Shown here: positions 8,938 through 15,470 of the stretch, one piece after another
Position numbering within the stretch: position 1 is the first letter of the stretch
How the letters are laid out: each line of letters begins with the position of its first letter
Assembly: GCF_004359215.1 (NCBI RefSeq)
Contig: NC_090613.1
Location: forward strand, 882,059-897,528
Direction of reading: 5' to 3'
DNA length: 15,470 nt
Source: Bremia lactucae
Taxonomy: Eukaryota > Oomycota > Peronosporomycetes > Peronosporales > Peronosporaceae
Translations under genes and position numbers: made by a program
The notes under the pieces: model-generated
Database searches by the model: none
Told to the model about the DNA's origin: nothing
Seen by the model: the letters and a program-made list of their open reading frames with translations, nothing else

Positions 8938-9053
8938 ATGTCCTCACTGCGACCGAGGTGGGCATTGCAGTTGCCGCATCGAAATACTCGCAAGCTTTCC
9001 ACATACACCTCGAAGACGCGCCCCATCGATACAGAGTGGGGAGCGAGACAGAA
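8938..9053 (+). pseudogene. Candidate orphan first exon with mitochondrial-presequence character
   Basis: ATG at 8938 opens a frame beginning MSSLRPRWALQLPHRNTRK that ends at TGA 9055-9057. A perfect donor GTGAGT occurs at 9054-9059, so the exon could end at 9053. The 38 residues are rich in Arg, Lys, Ser and Thr, with no acidic residue until DTEWGARQ near the end, as in mitochondrial targeting presequences. No convincing second exon follows: AT-rich hairpin sequence starts about 120 bp downstream and the copia element at 9426. The rest of the gene may have been displaced or destroyed by repeats. A longer minus-strand frame overlaps but has no recognisable features. This is an inference from composition and one splice signal. 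Confidence 0.3.
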
Positions 9054-9172
9054 GTGAGTAATGTATTATACACTTGAAACTTTTGGGCGTATATGTCTTC
9101 GAAAAAAGTCGCTATTAAGGTCGATAAACCATTATGGGCAATAGAAAACTTGACAAAAAGTACAATAATGCG

Positions 9173-9411
9173 CAAATTTCTTAGAATTGAAAAAAATCTA
9201 AGAAATTTGGGCAGCTAATAAAGAGTCTAGCTTTGCTAGTTTTACAGTGTCAAGACTTAAATGGTTGACTTTAATAGTTCCAATATTACCAAATTGGGTA
9301 ATATTGATACAATAAGACATTAGCTTTATTAATTGGTTAATTTAAAACTAAATCAACCCCGCCCATCGTTTTATGGCACGCGCGTTCCATCCAACATGGA
9401 CATGTTGGATG
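9173..9411. repeat. AT-rich hairpin cluster beside the copia element
   Basis: Perfect stems: 9173-9185/9197-9209 (13 bp, 11-nt loop), 9227-9231/9235-9239, 9281-9290/9297-9306 (10 bp, 6-nt loop), and 9388-9398/9401-9411 (11 bp, 2-nt loop, CATCCAACATG arm). No ORF is associated. The style matches the hairpin arrays at both ends of the window, so it may be a relic of the same kind of element. Confidence 0.65.
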
Positions 9412-9425
9412 AAGGATGGTGGAGC

Positions 9426-9631
9426 TGTTCAAATTAATGCTCGATAGTAAAAAGGATTCTGTTATTACGTTTTAGCCTACCAGTAAACCGTTCAAACTTG
9501 TAAACTTCCTCACCAATCAATCGGTCGGTTGCAGTGCAACACCTAGGTTGACCCCCCGGTCAGGAAAGACAGGTAGTGTCATCAGTCGTATCTCGCCCCG
9601 TCCTTGCCCATGTCCAAATCTTCCTTCAACA
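9426..9631 (-). repeat. Copia 3' LTR (206 bp)
   Basis: The plus strand reads TGTTCAAATT to CCTTCAACA, with TGTT/AACA inverted ends. It is identical to 14214-14419 except C9526 versus T14314. Confidence 0.95.
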
Positions 9632-9640
9632 CTCCTCCTC
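9632..9640 (-). other. Copia polypurine tract
   Basis: On the minus strand GAGGAGGAG abuts the 3' LTR. A second purine run, GAGGAAAAGAAGGGGA, lies about 18-35 bp upstream at roughly 9659-9674. Both are located between the end of the RNase H frame and the LTR, as expected for plus-strand priming. Confidence 0.8.
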
Positions 9641-9686
9641 GACTGCGGCACCACCATAATCCCCTTCTTTTCCTCGAGTCCTGCCT

Positions 9687-11574
9687 CTACCCGAGGCTCA
9701 TCAACTCGCACAGCGACGCAAGCTTGGCCGCATCCAGGGCCTTCGTCATTAGGTCAGCAACCTGAACTTCAGACCTGACGTACTGCGCCTGTATAATCTC
9801 GCGTCGTGAGTAGTCCCGCACAAACTTGAGCCGCACATCGATGTGATTGGCTTTCAAGGAAGACGCCTCGCCATCCAGCTGCTTGATAGCGGCTTGATTA
9901 TCGATGTACAGCGTCATCGGCAGTCCAGGTGGCATCCCAATTTCGCGCAGCATCTCTCGGATCCCAAGTAACTCGCGCGTTTGCTCCGAAGCGGCAACAA
10001 ATTCGGCTTCCATGGTGGATAGAGAGACGCCGCCTTGTTTCTTGGCCGTCCAACTCACCGCCATGCCGTTCAAGAAGATGACCCCGCCCGTCAACGACTT
10101 TCGGTCCAGCTTATCAGCAGCGAAGTCCGCGTCTGAGTACGACTCCAAGTTCACTGTCTCGCGCGCGCTCGTCGCCGGTGTCATCCGTAGCTTGAAGCTG
10201 CAGGTACCCTTCAAGTACCTCGCGATGCGTTTCGCGAGCTTGTAATCATGGACTCGCGGCTGGTGCGTCTGGCGCGTCGCCTTGTGGACGGCAAATGCAA
10301 TGTCTGGCCGCGTACATCTCGACACCCAGAGAAGACTACCGACGAGCGATTGGAAGCTTCGAATGCTTGGAGCTCCTCCTTCTGCATCAACAAGCAGAGC
10401 GCTGTCTGTTGTCGGGACCTCGTAACAATCTGCACCGATGGGAGTCCGCGTTGAGTTTGCATCTTCGAGACCATGATCTTTCAGGATGTCGTTAATTGCA
10501 ACTTCTTGATCGATAATATATCCTCCTTCATTGTCAATCTCCACACGCATTCCTAGGAACTTGTTGACTGCTCCTAGGTCCTTGATAGACAGACTGCTTA
10601 GACTCGCGAAGAAGCGGTCGACTGCTGCCGCGTCCGTACCAGTAGCTAGCAAGTCATCAACGTAGACCCCGACAATCACGAGGTCTCTCCCATCCTTCTT
10701 CCAGTATAAACACATATCCGACACGCACTGCTGGAAACCAACGTCAATAAGCCGTGCATGTAGTAATTGGCTCCAGAGCCTCCCGGCCTGTTAAAGGCCG
10801 TACAAACTCTTGCGAAGCTGTAAAGCCAGTTCACTCACGCTCGATGCCCCTAGTGACTTGATAGTATCACTGCTCACGTCCATTCCTCTTGGTACTTGTA
10901 GAAGTATCTCCAAATCAGCCTCTTTGTCAGCCTTTACGTAGGCGTTAGGGATGTCGCCATGCTTTGCGACGACTCCCCACGTAGCTGCAAGAGCCAATAT
11001 TATCTTCACCGTTGACATGTCCATCACGGCAGCAAATGTGAGGACATAGTCAACTCCAAACACTTGCTCATTGCCGCACGCCACAAGTCGCGCTTTAAGG
11101 CGTTCGACATCCCCATCAGCAGTCATCTTTGTCTTGTACACCCACTTCGTGTGGAGTGCATTGCTGCTGCTCGGACGCTTGATAAGATGCCAAACGTCGT
11201 TGTTCTCGAGCGCTTCCAATTCTTCACACATCGCCTTCTTCCAGTCCTCGCTTTTAGGACTTCGCATTGCTTCGCCGTAGTTCTTCGGATCACGCTCGTA
11301 CACATGGTTTGCGATGCTCGTATTACTCGCTGGCTCCTCCTGTGCCGCGACTTCCTGAGCTCGCTTCGACGCACCACGCGTGCCGTGTGACGAGCGGGTC
11401 ATTGACTTCTCCTTCGATCGTCCGCTACCCACAGTTAATTTCCCTTTCTTCTTCTGCTTTGATGAGACCGCTAGTGACGCCGTCGACTATTCAGACGATT
11501 CTGTACTCCTGGAAACAGCTGTTCCGGCTTGATCTTCGTATTTGAGTGCGCGCTGAAGCTGTTCATTTTGCTCG
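9687..11574 (-). pseudogene. Copia pol, reverse transcriptase and RNase H (nonsense-disrupted)
   Basis: After a linker (SEQNEQLQRALKYEDQAG, with a TAG at 11489-11487) the frame enters the copia-type RT: EDWKKAMCEELEALENNDVW, LHTKWVYKTK, LKARLVACG, then GDIPNAYVKAD holding the first catalytic Asp (about 10931-10963). The hallmark KSLYGLKQ is broken at its second Lys, where TAA (10793-10791) replaces a Lys codon; QAGRLWSQLL continues in frame. The active-site YVDD is at 10664-10653. RNase H follows with SDADFAAD (near 10130), MEAEF (10013-10001) and YIDNQAA (about 9909-9890), and a typical ADLMTKAL near the C-terminus; it ends at TAG 9689-9687. All catalytic acids are present, so the defects are nonsense changes, not active-site loss. 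RT copies the element RNA and RNase H removes the RNA strand. Confidence 0.92.
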
Positions 11575-12900
11575 TCACTGAGTCGCAATGTTTTTCACAT
11601 GCTGCGTGACGACCACGACGTTATCCTTTTGCAAAAAGACTCGATAGCCTTTAGTTTCGTCGCTCCTCCCGACGATAATGCCAACTTGTGCTCGTTGTGC
11701 GAGCGAGTTCTTGCGAGGGTCTCGATAGACCGTGCAACTTGAGCCGAATACCACTATGTTGCGCAAGTCGGGGACAACCTTCGTGAGAACCTGTATTGGC
11801 GACGCGCGTCGCAGGTTTGCGCTTGTCGGACTCCTGTTCAAGATGTACGCCGCGTATTCGACGGCGTCTCCCCAAAATGTCTAGGGCAGACGGCTTGCAA
11901 AAATCATGGACCGAGCCATATTGAGAACGGTCCGATGCATCCGCTCCGCCTTGCCGTTCGAAGCTTGATTTCTTGCCTCTGAGACTTGACGGGCTACTCC
12001 AGTGCGCTTGCAGAATAAGTCCACATTCTGGTACTCCCCGTCGCCGTCCGTACGTAGCACGTGAATACGACAATTAAATCGCTTTTCAAAAAACACCAAA
12101 AAGTGTTTAAACTTCTTTGCTGCTTGATCCTTAGTTGGGGCCAGAAACACGCGGTAGTAATTCGACTTGTGATCGATAAAATTCGCGAGATATCTGTTTC
12201 CATGTCGGTCCTTAGGCGTCATAGGTCCCTTTAGATCCGAGCAGATAACTCCACCAATCCTGTCGATTGGTGCATTTACGCCGGTGTCCTTTTGCGATTG
12301 AGAATTCTTCGTCTGCTTCCCTTCAGCACATGACAAACACGTGAGTCTGCGCCGATCCGTGAGTTTGATCTCTGACGCAGGATCCTTCGCCATTCGTTCC
12401 ACCGTGTCGAAGGAAAGGTGTCCAAGTCGCTGGTGAAAATGCATGAGCGTACCGCTCTGCACTCCCAACGATGACTCAGTCGCTCCTTCTTCAGCCAGTA
12501 TTGCCATTAGTACATCACTTGGCATGCTCCTTAAGTGCGATGTTTCCACAGTCTTAACGTAAAGCACGTTGCTCTCCGTAGTCAAATCGAAAGCCACTTC
12601 CCCATTGCTGCGATTGGCGAGCGAGCGCGTCGCGCCATCGTACACCAATCCAAAACCCTTGAGCTCGAGTTTTCCATATGAGACAATGTTGCGCTCGAGT
12701 TCAGTCGCAAGGAACACTTCGGTAAGCTTGACCGTCCGCTCCTTGCCACCTGCCATAACGCATAAACGGACGCTACCGACTCTTGACAGGAATAGTGTTT
12801 CTCCATCCGCCATGTTGCACTGATATTTGCAGTCTTGTGCATCCAGCAACAGGCTCTCATCCTTCACGAGGTGACGACTTGAACCATATCCAAGATCCAT
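11575..12900 (-). pseudogene. Copia protease remainder and integrase (one nonsense codon)
   Basis: The frame begins just after the broken protease active site (GSSRHLV, then protease beta-strand sequence such as LFLSRVGSVRL and IVSYGKLELKGFGLVYD). Integrase follows: the zinc-binding HHCC module has HFHQRLGH at about 12446-12423 and CLSC near 12341-12330. The catalytic Asp residues are in CSDLKGP (about 12242-12222) and RTDGDGEY (about 12057-12034), and the Glu is in NGKAERMHRT (about 11961-11932), some 34 residues after the second Asp. A TAG at 11883-11881 interrupts RLP*TFWGDAVEYAAYILNR, where a Leu-like codon would be expected, and the frame then continues to TGA at 11577-11575. The linker to RT resumes in another frame, so a single-base indel lies near 11580. 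Integrase would insert the cDNA into the host genome. Confidence 0.9.
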
Positions 12901-14209
12901 TCGTCATGCTCGTCCTTCGCATCTTTTCCAGCATAACCAAAATGCGGATTCTTCTTCTTGAGTCCACGATCGTTGATCGCCAAAACGAGGTCTGCGCCAT
13001 GCTTTCCACGACGACCATCGTAACTACTACGACCTTTGCTTCGACAGTTGGCCTTGATGTGACCGGCCATTCCGCACCCAAAGCACGTGCGTGTCTCCCT
13101 CTTTGCTGAGACCTCGTCCACGAGCGCAACAACATCTCGTCCTAGAGCCCGGCCTTTACGCGACTCCAGCTCTACAGACTGCGCGAAGTGGGCGAGCTCC
13201 TCAGCTTGACGCAAAAAATCCACTCTTGAGTTATCGTACTTAGCCATAAGCACCGTACTTAGTTCCGTCGACGCATAATGCACACTATTATCCAGTACCT
13301 GTTGGTCCGCGCCACCACACGCGTCGCTGACAGCAACCAAGTAAAGGTAATGCTCCGGCCAACTTCTCTTGGGGTCTTTACGCGCCGTGAAGAGCTAAAT
13401 TGACTGCGAAGCCGTGATTGTGGTCTTGAAAGTCTGATGTGGAGCCTTTCCATGACATGATCCAGCGTCGGTAGTTATGTTCACCATAACTCCAGCTGCT
13501 TGTTATAATAGCGCTCTGCGGTTCCGCTCAAGTAGTGTCCAAGTAAGTCAGCTTTAACTTCCTCGGACCAGGCGAATCCGCACGCATGCTGGGCCATCGT
13601 AACTTGGCGGAGAAATGTTCTCCCCCAATCAAGAAAACCGGAGCCGAGTCCATGGTATAGCTCACTACCGTCAAACTTCCTGATCGCCAGCTTTCGTTGA
13701 CGTGCGTCCGGCACGCGATGCGTAGGGCATGGCACTTGCTGAGCTTGTTGAGGCATCTGTTGCGGTTGGAAGCCTTGCTGTAAGTCCGGCGCCGCATACT
13801 GCGGTCCGAGCGGTTCAACGTGGGCGCCTTGAGCCGGTGACACTCTCGGGTGCTGCCTTGGCTGGTCATGCGCTTTATACACAGCTTGTCGTCTCGGCGG
13901 CGAGTTGCCAATAGCGTCCAGGTGCATCGATCCAGCGTTGCCCATGTTTCGGCCAAGCAAAGAGCTGAAGAGTCCACTCTCGATTGCACCTCGAAGTCGC
14001 TCGTTGTCGTCCATCTGCATCTGGGACGCTTCCATGCGCTCCATGCGACCTTCGAGTCCCATGAGCACCTTGAGGATCCTCTCGTTCACGTCCGCGCCCC
14101 TGTCGTGGGTTGGCGGGTCGACGATTTCGGCAGGCGGCGTCACGGTCCTTTCGCGACCTGTGATTGGCGGCGCCTGTGCCGCGTCGTCGGAGCTGTCATT
14201 TGGGCTCAT
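12888..14209 (-). pseudogene. Copia gag with zinc knuckle, up to the protease active site (broken)
   Basis: Starts at ATG 14209-14207, inside the primer-binding site. The N-terminus is Ser/Asp/Pro-rich, followed by a likely coiled coil ([20 protein letters not shown]) and a Gln/Pro-rich stretch. The capsid-like part reads [20 protein letters not shown] to YYNKQLELW. There TGA 13483-13481 occurs because one G appears lost from a TGG TGG pair; shifting frame gives LWWNITTDAGSCHG and a smooth continuation. An in-frame TAG at 13395-13393 interrupts SQSI*LFTARKDPK. The nucleocapsid zinc knuckle CFGCGMAGHIKANC (C-x2-C-x4-H-x4-C) is intact at 13085-13044, in a basic context. The segment ends with EWILD, the first part of the aspartic protease active site: only two bases (12887-12886) remain of the Ser/Thr codon expected before Gly. 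Confidence 0.88.
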
Positions 14210-14213
14210 AACC
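14201..14213 (-). other. Copia primer-binding site, half-tRNA initiator Met type
   Basis: The minus strand reads GGTTATGAGCCCA directly after the 5' LTR with no spacer. It is complementary to TGGGCTCATAACC, the anticodon-arm sequence of eukaryotic initiator tRNA-Met, as in Drosophila copia, which primes from a cleaved tRNA half. The ATG inside it is the gag start codon. Confidence 0.85.
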
Positions 14214-14419
14214 TGTTCAAATTAATGCTCGATAGTAAAAAGGATTCTGTTATTACGTTTTAGCCTACCAGTAAACCGTTCAAACTTGTAAACTTCCTCA
14301 CCAATCAATCGGTTGGTTGCAGTGCAACACCTAGGTTGACCCCCCGGTCAGGAAAGACAGGTAGTGTCATCAGTCGTATCTCGCCCCGTCCTTGCCCATG
14401 TCCAAATCTTCCTTCAACA
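14214..14419 (-). repeat. Copia 5' LTR (206 bp)
   Basis: Direct copy of 9426-9631 with 205 of 206 bases identical (T at 14314 against C at 9526). Only 25 bp separate it from the scaffold gap. Confidence 0.95.
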
Positions 14420-14444
14420 GTTTCGACCATGTATTTTATGACTG

Positions 14445-14544
14445 NNNNNNNNNNNNNNNNNNNNNNNNNNNNNNNNNNNNNNNNNNNNNNNNNNNNNNNN
14501 NNNNNNNNNNNNNNNNNNNNNNNNNNNNNNNNNNNNNNNNNNNN
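14445..14544. other. Scaffold gap, exactly 100 N
   Basis: A round-number N run usually marks a gap of unknown size. It cuts the gypsy pol frame on its right and lies 25 bp from the copia LTR on its left. Confidence 0.98.
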
Positions 14545-15174
14545 TCATGTCGAGTGCCTTTATCCTTAGACAACTCGCATGGAACTGTTTCAGGGAATAC
14601 ATCCCTAAATTCTACTAAATCCTCGTATAGAGGATTTGTCTTAAGTGACTCCCAGGATTGACTAGTATATTTCTCAATCCGAGTCTTCACATCGAGGACA
14701 CTTTCGTCCATCGATGAGCTGCTGATTACCCGTTCGTTCTCTGCAAAAATTACCGCTGACCGAATATCGGTTACGTATTCGTTCTTCTGTGACGAGTACG
14801 CATATTTGCTTGATTCGACCACTATGCAGATCTCTCATGAACCGCTTGGGTTCTAGGGCTGGTGATTGAGTTATCTCCGAACTTAACTTCGGAGGCGCAT
14901 ACAGATCAAGAGTATAAGTGCCTACTCTTGATCCGTCATTAACCAAGACATTCAATGTCTCGGTTTCTTCCTAGGATTTATCCACAGACTGCCGAGGGAT
15001 CAATCCCTCGGGGTGCTGGAGTCTAGTCACTTTGGCATTAACTATGTGAAGACTTGTTCCCTCAACGTATTTCGACTGTGATTGCGCTATCACCATCGAG
15101 TCCTCAACGGTCGACTCTCTACTCGACCTAGGATCATCGTGTTGTTCATTTTGGGCAACCGGTATCTTTGAATG
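14545..15174 (-). pseudogene. Ty3/gypsy pol fragment, linker before reverse transcriptase (broken)
   Basis: Read from right to left, one frame runs from 15174 (HSKIPVAQNEQHDDPRSSRE) through HPEGLIPRQSVDKS to TAG at 14973-14971. It continues in the same frame as EETETLNVLVNDGSRV, APPKLSSEIT and ALEPKRFMRDLHSGRIKQIC. At about 14781-14760 the sense passes to another frame, giving SAVIFAENERVISSSS, MDESVLDVKT and NPLYEDLVEFRDVFPETVPC, then DKGTRH at the gap. DVFPE...P...DKG.RH is the usual lead into gypsy reverse transcriptase, so the RT core would follow in the gap. A TGA precedes the frame at about 15177. With one internal stop and one frameshift the copy is dead. The domain assignment rests on remembered family pattern. 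Confidence 0.75.
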
Positions 15175-15317
15175 TCACCCGCTAGGCGTACATTCAAGTC
15201 TCAATCCACTCGACTTATTCGAGTGGTGGATGCCCGTGTATTCGCACAGCCGCCGGCAGCTGACTCCACAGGGTGGTTAGTAATCGCAGTGTGATCTTGT
15301 GCAGTCGTTCTAACGAC
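14647..15317. repeat. Short hairpins spaced through the gypsy fragment
   Basis: Perfect stems: 14647-14651/14681-14685 with 14655-14660/14675-14680; 14759-14763/14767-14771; 14875-14881/14888-14894; 14904-14914/14923-14933 (11 bp, 8-nt loop); 14946-14952/14954-14960, extended by 14941-14944/14962-14965; 14992-15000/15003-15011 (9 bp, 2-nt loop); 15098-15102/15113-15117; 15168-15175/15190-15197; 15206-15213/15219-15226; 15304-15309/15312-15317. Several lie inside recognisable coding sequence; the 11-bp stem encodes the GSRVGTYTLDL region. Confidence 0.8.
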
Positions 15318-15322
15318 CGTAC

Positions 15323-15470
15323 GACAAGTGAAGCCATTGCACTAACTCGTACTACATCCACACGCTTGTAGACGCTCCAAGACGTTCATCAGATGGCCAT
15401 CTGATGAACGTCTTGGAGCGTCTACAAGCGTGTGGATGTAGTACGAGTTAGTGCAATGGCTTCACTTGTC
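15323..15470. repeat. Perfect 148-bp palindrome at the window edge
   Basis: 15323-15396 and 15397-15470 are exact reverse complements, with no spacer and centre AGATGG|CCATCT. The right arm stops exactly at the window end, so the true inverted repeat could be longer. It may be an end-of-contig fold-back artefact or a real inverted duplication. Confidence 0.95.

Larger units (their letters stand above)
9426..14419 (-). mobile_element. Full-length Ty1/copia retrotransposon, 4994 bp, coding-defective
   Basis: Two direct 206-bp LTRs flank gag, protease, integrase, reverse transcriptase and RNase H in the copia order, all on the minus strand. The 5' LTR is at 14214-14419 and the 3' LTR at 9426-9631. 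A half-tRNA-type primer-binding site and a polypurine tract lie at the expected ends. The polyprotein frame is broken at least seven times: frameshifts near 13484, 12887 and 11580, and stops at 13395-13393, 11883-11881, 11489-11487 and 10793-10791. The bases flanking the two LTRs (GGAGC on the left, GTTTC on the right) are not a target duplication. Confidence 0.95.

Noticed and set aside
8897..9175. 92-codon minus-strand frame
   Set aside because: No recognisable features; it overlaps the plus-strand exon candidate with a better donor signal and enters AT-rich hairpin DNA.
9521..9540. GGTTGCAGTGCAACACC in the copia LTR as a member of the hairpin arrays
   Set aside because: Only a 5-bp stem, and isolated; the copia element does not show the dense stem-loop pattern.
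9687..10724. Independent functional reverse transcriptase gene starting at the Met near 10724
   Set aside because: It is the downstream half of the copia RT after the TAA at 10793-10791; the frame continues upstream through KSLYGL, so the Met is internal.
13481..13486. Programmed frameshift between gag and pol in the copia element
   Set aside because: No slippery heptamer is present, the site lies within gag before the zinc knuckle, and several other plain lesions follow, so decay is the simpler reading.

Overview
The window looks like repeat-rich nuclear DNA of an oomycete, probably Phytophthora or downy-mildew-like. The grounds are a large intronless gene whose product combines SAPS-like, PH and FYVE segments, a PUF60-like splicing-factor gene with 57-86 nt introns, an oomycete-like initiator just upstream of a start codon, and fragments of Ty3/gypsy and Ty1/copia retroelements. 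The assignment rests on gene style, not on a database match.

Layout. 1-857 is one end of an LTR retroelement: a 449-bp LTR (409-857) with perfect 10-bp inverted termini, and an internal end holding a 110-codon open frame on the minus strand. This segment, and sequence on to about 1104, is built from consecutive short hairpins. 1105-2490 has no confident gene but holds a degenerate inverted repeat (1267-1604). 2491-6393 (+) encodes a 1300-aa SAPS-like/PH/PH/FYVE protein. 6572-8322 (+) is a PUF60-like gene with two RRMs and a C-terminal UHM in seven exon segments; its frame is broken by one missing base near 7435. 8323-9425 holds a possible orphan first exon (8938-9053) and another hairpin cluster. 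9426-14419 is a complete-length (4994 bp) Ty1/copia element on the minus strand. Its 206-bp LTRs differ at one base, yet its polyprotein frame has at least seven disabling lesions. A 100-N scaffold gap (14445-14544) follows. 14545-15174 (-) is a broken Ty3/gypsy pol fragment, again full of short hairpins, and the window ends in a perfect 148-bp palindrome (15323-15470).

The two host genes share a strand and are separated by 178 bp. The first probably works at phosphoinositide membranes with a PP6-type phosphatase link; the second works in 3' splice-site recognition. Nothing suggests a functional connection between them. The most unusual signal is the run of tandem short hairpins in the LTR, leader and coding sequence of the gypsy-type material. 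The copia primer-binding site containing the gag start codon, and the contrast between its near-identical LTRs and its ruined coding region, also merit checking.
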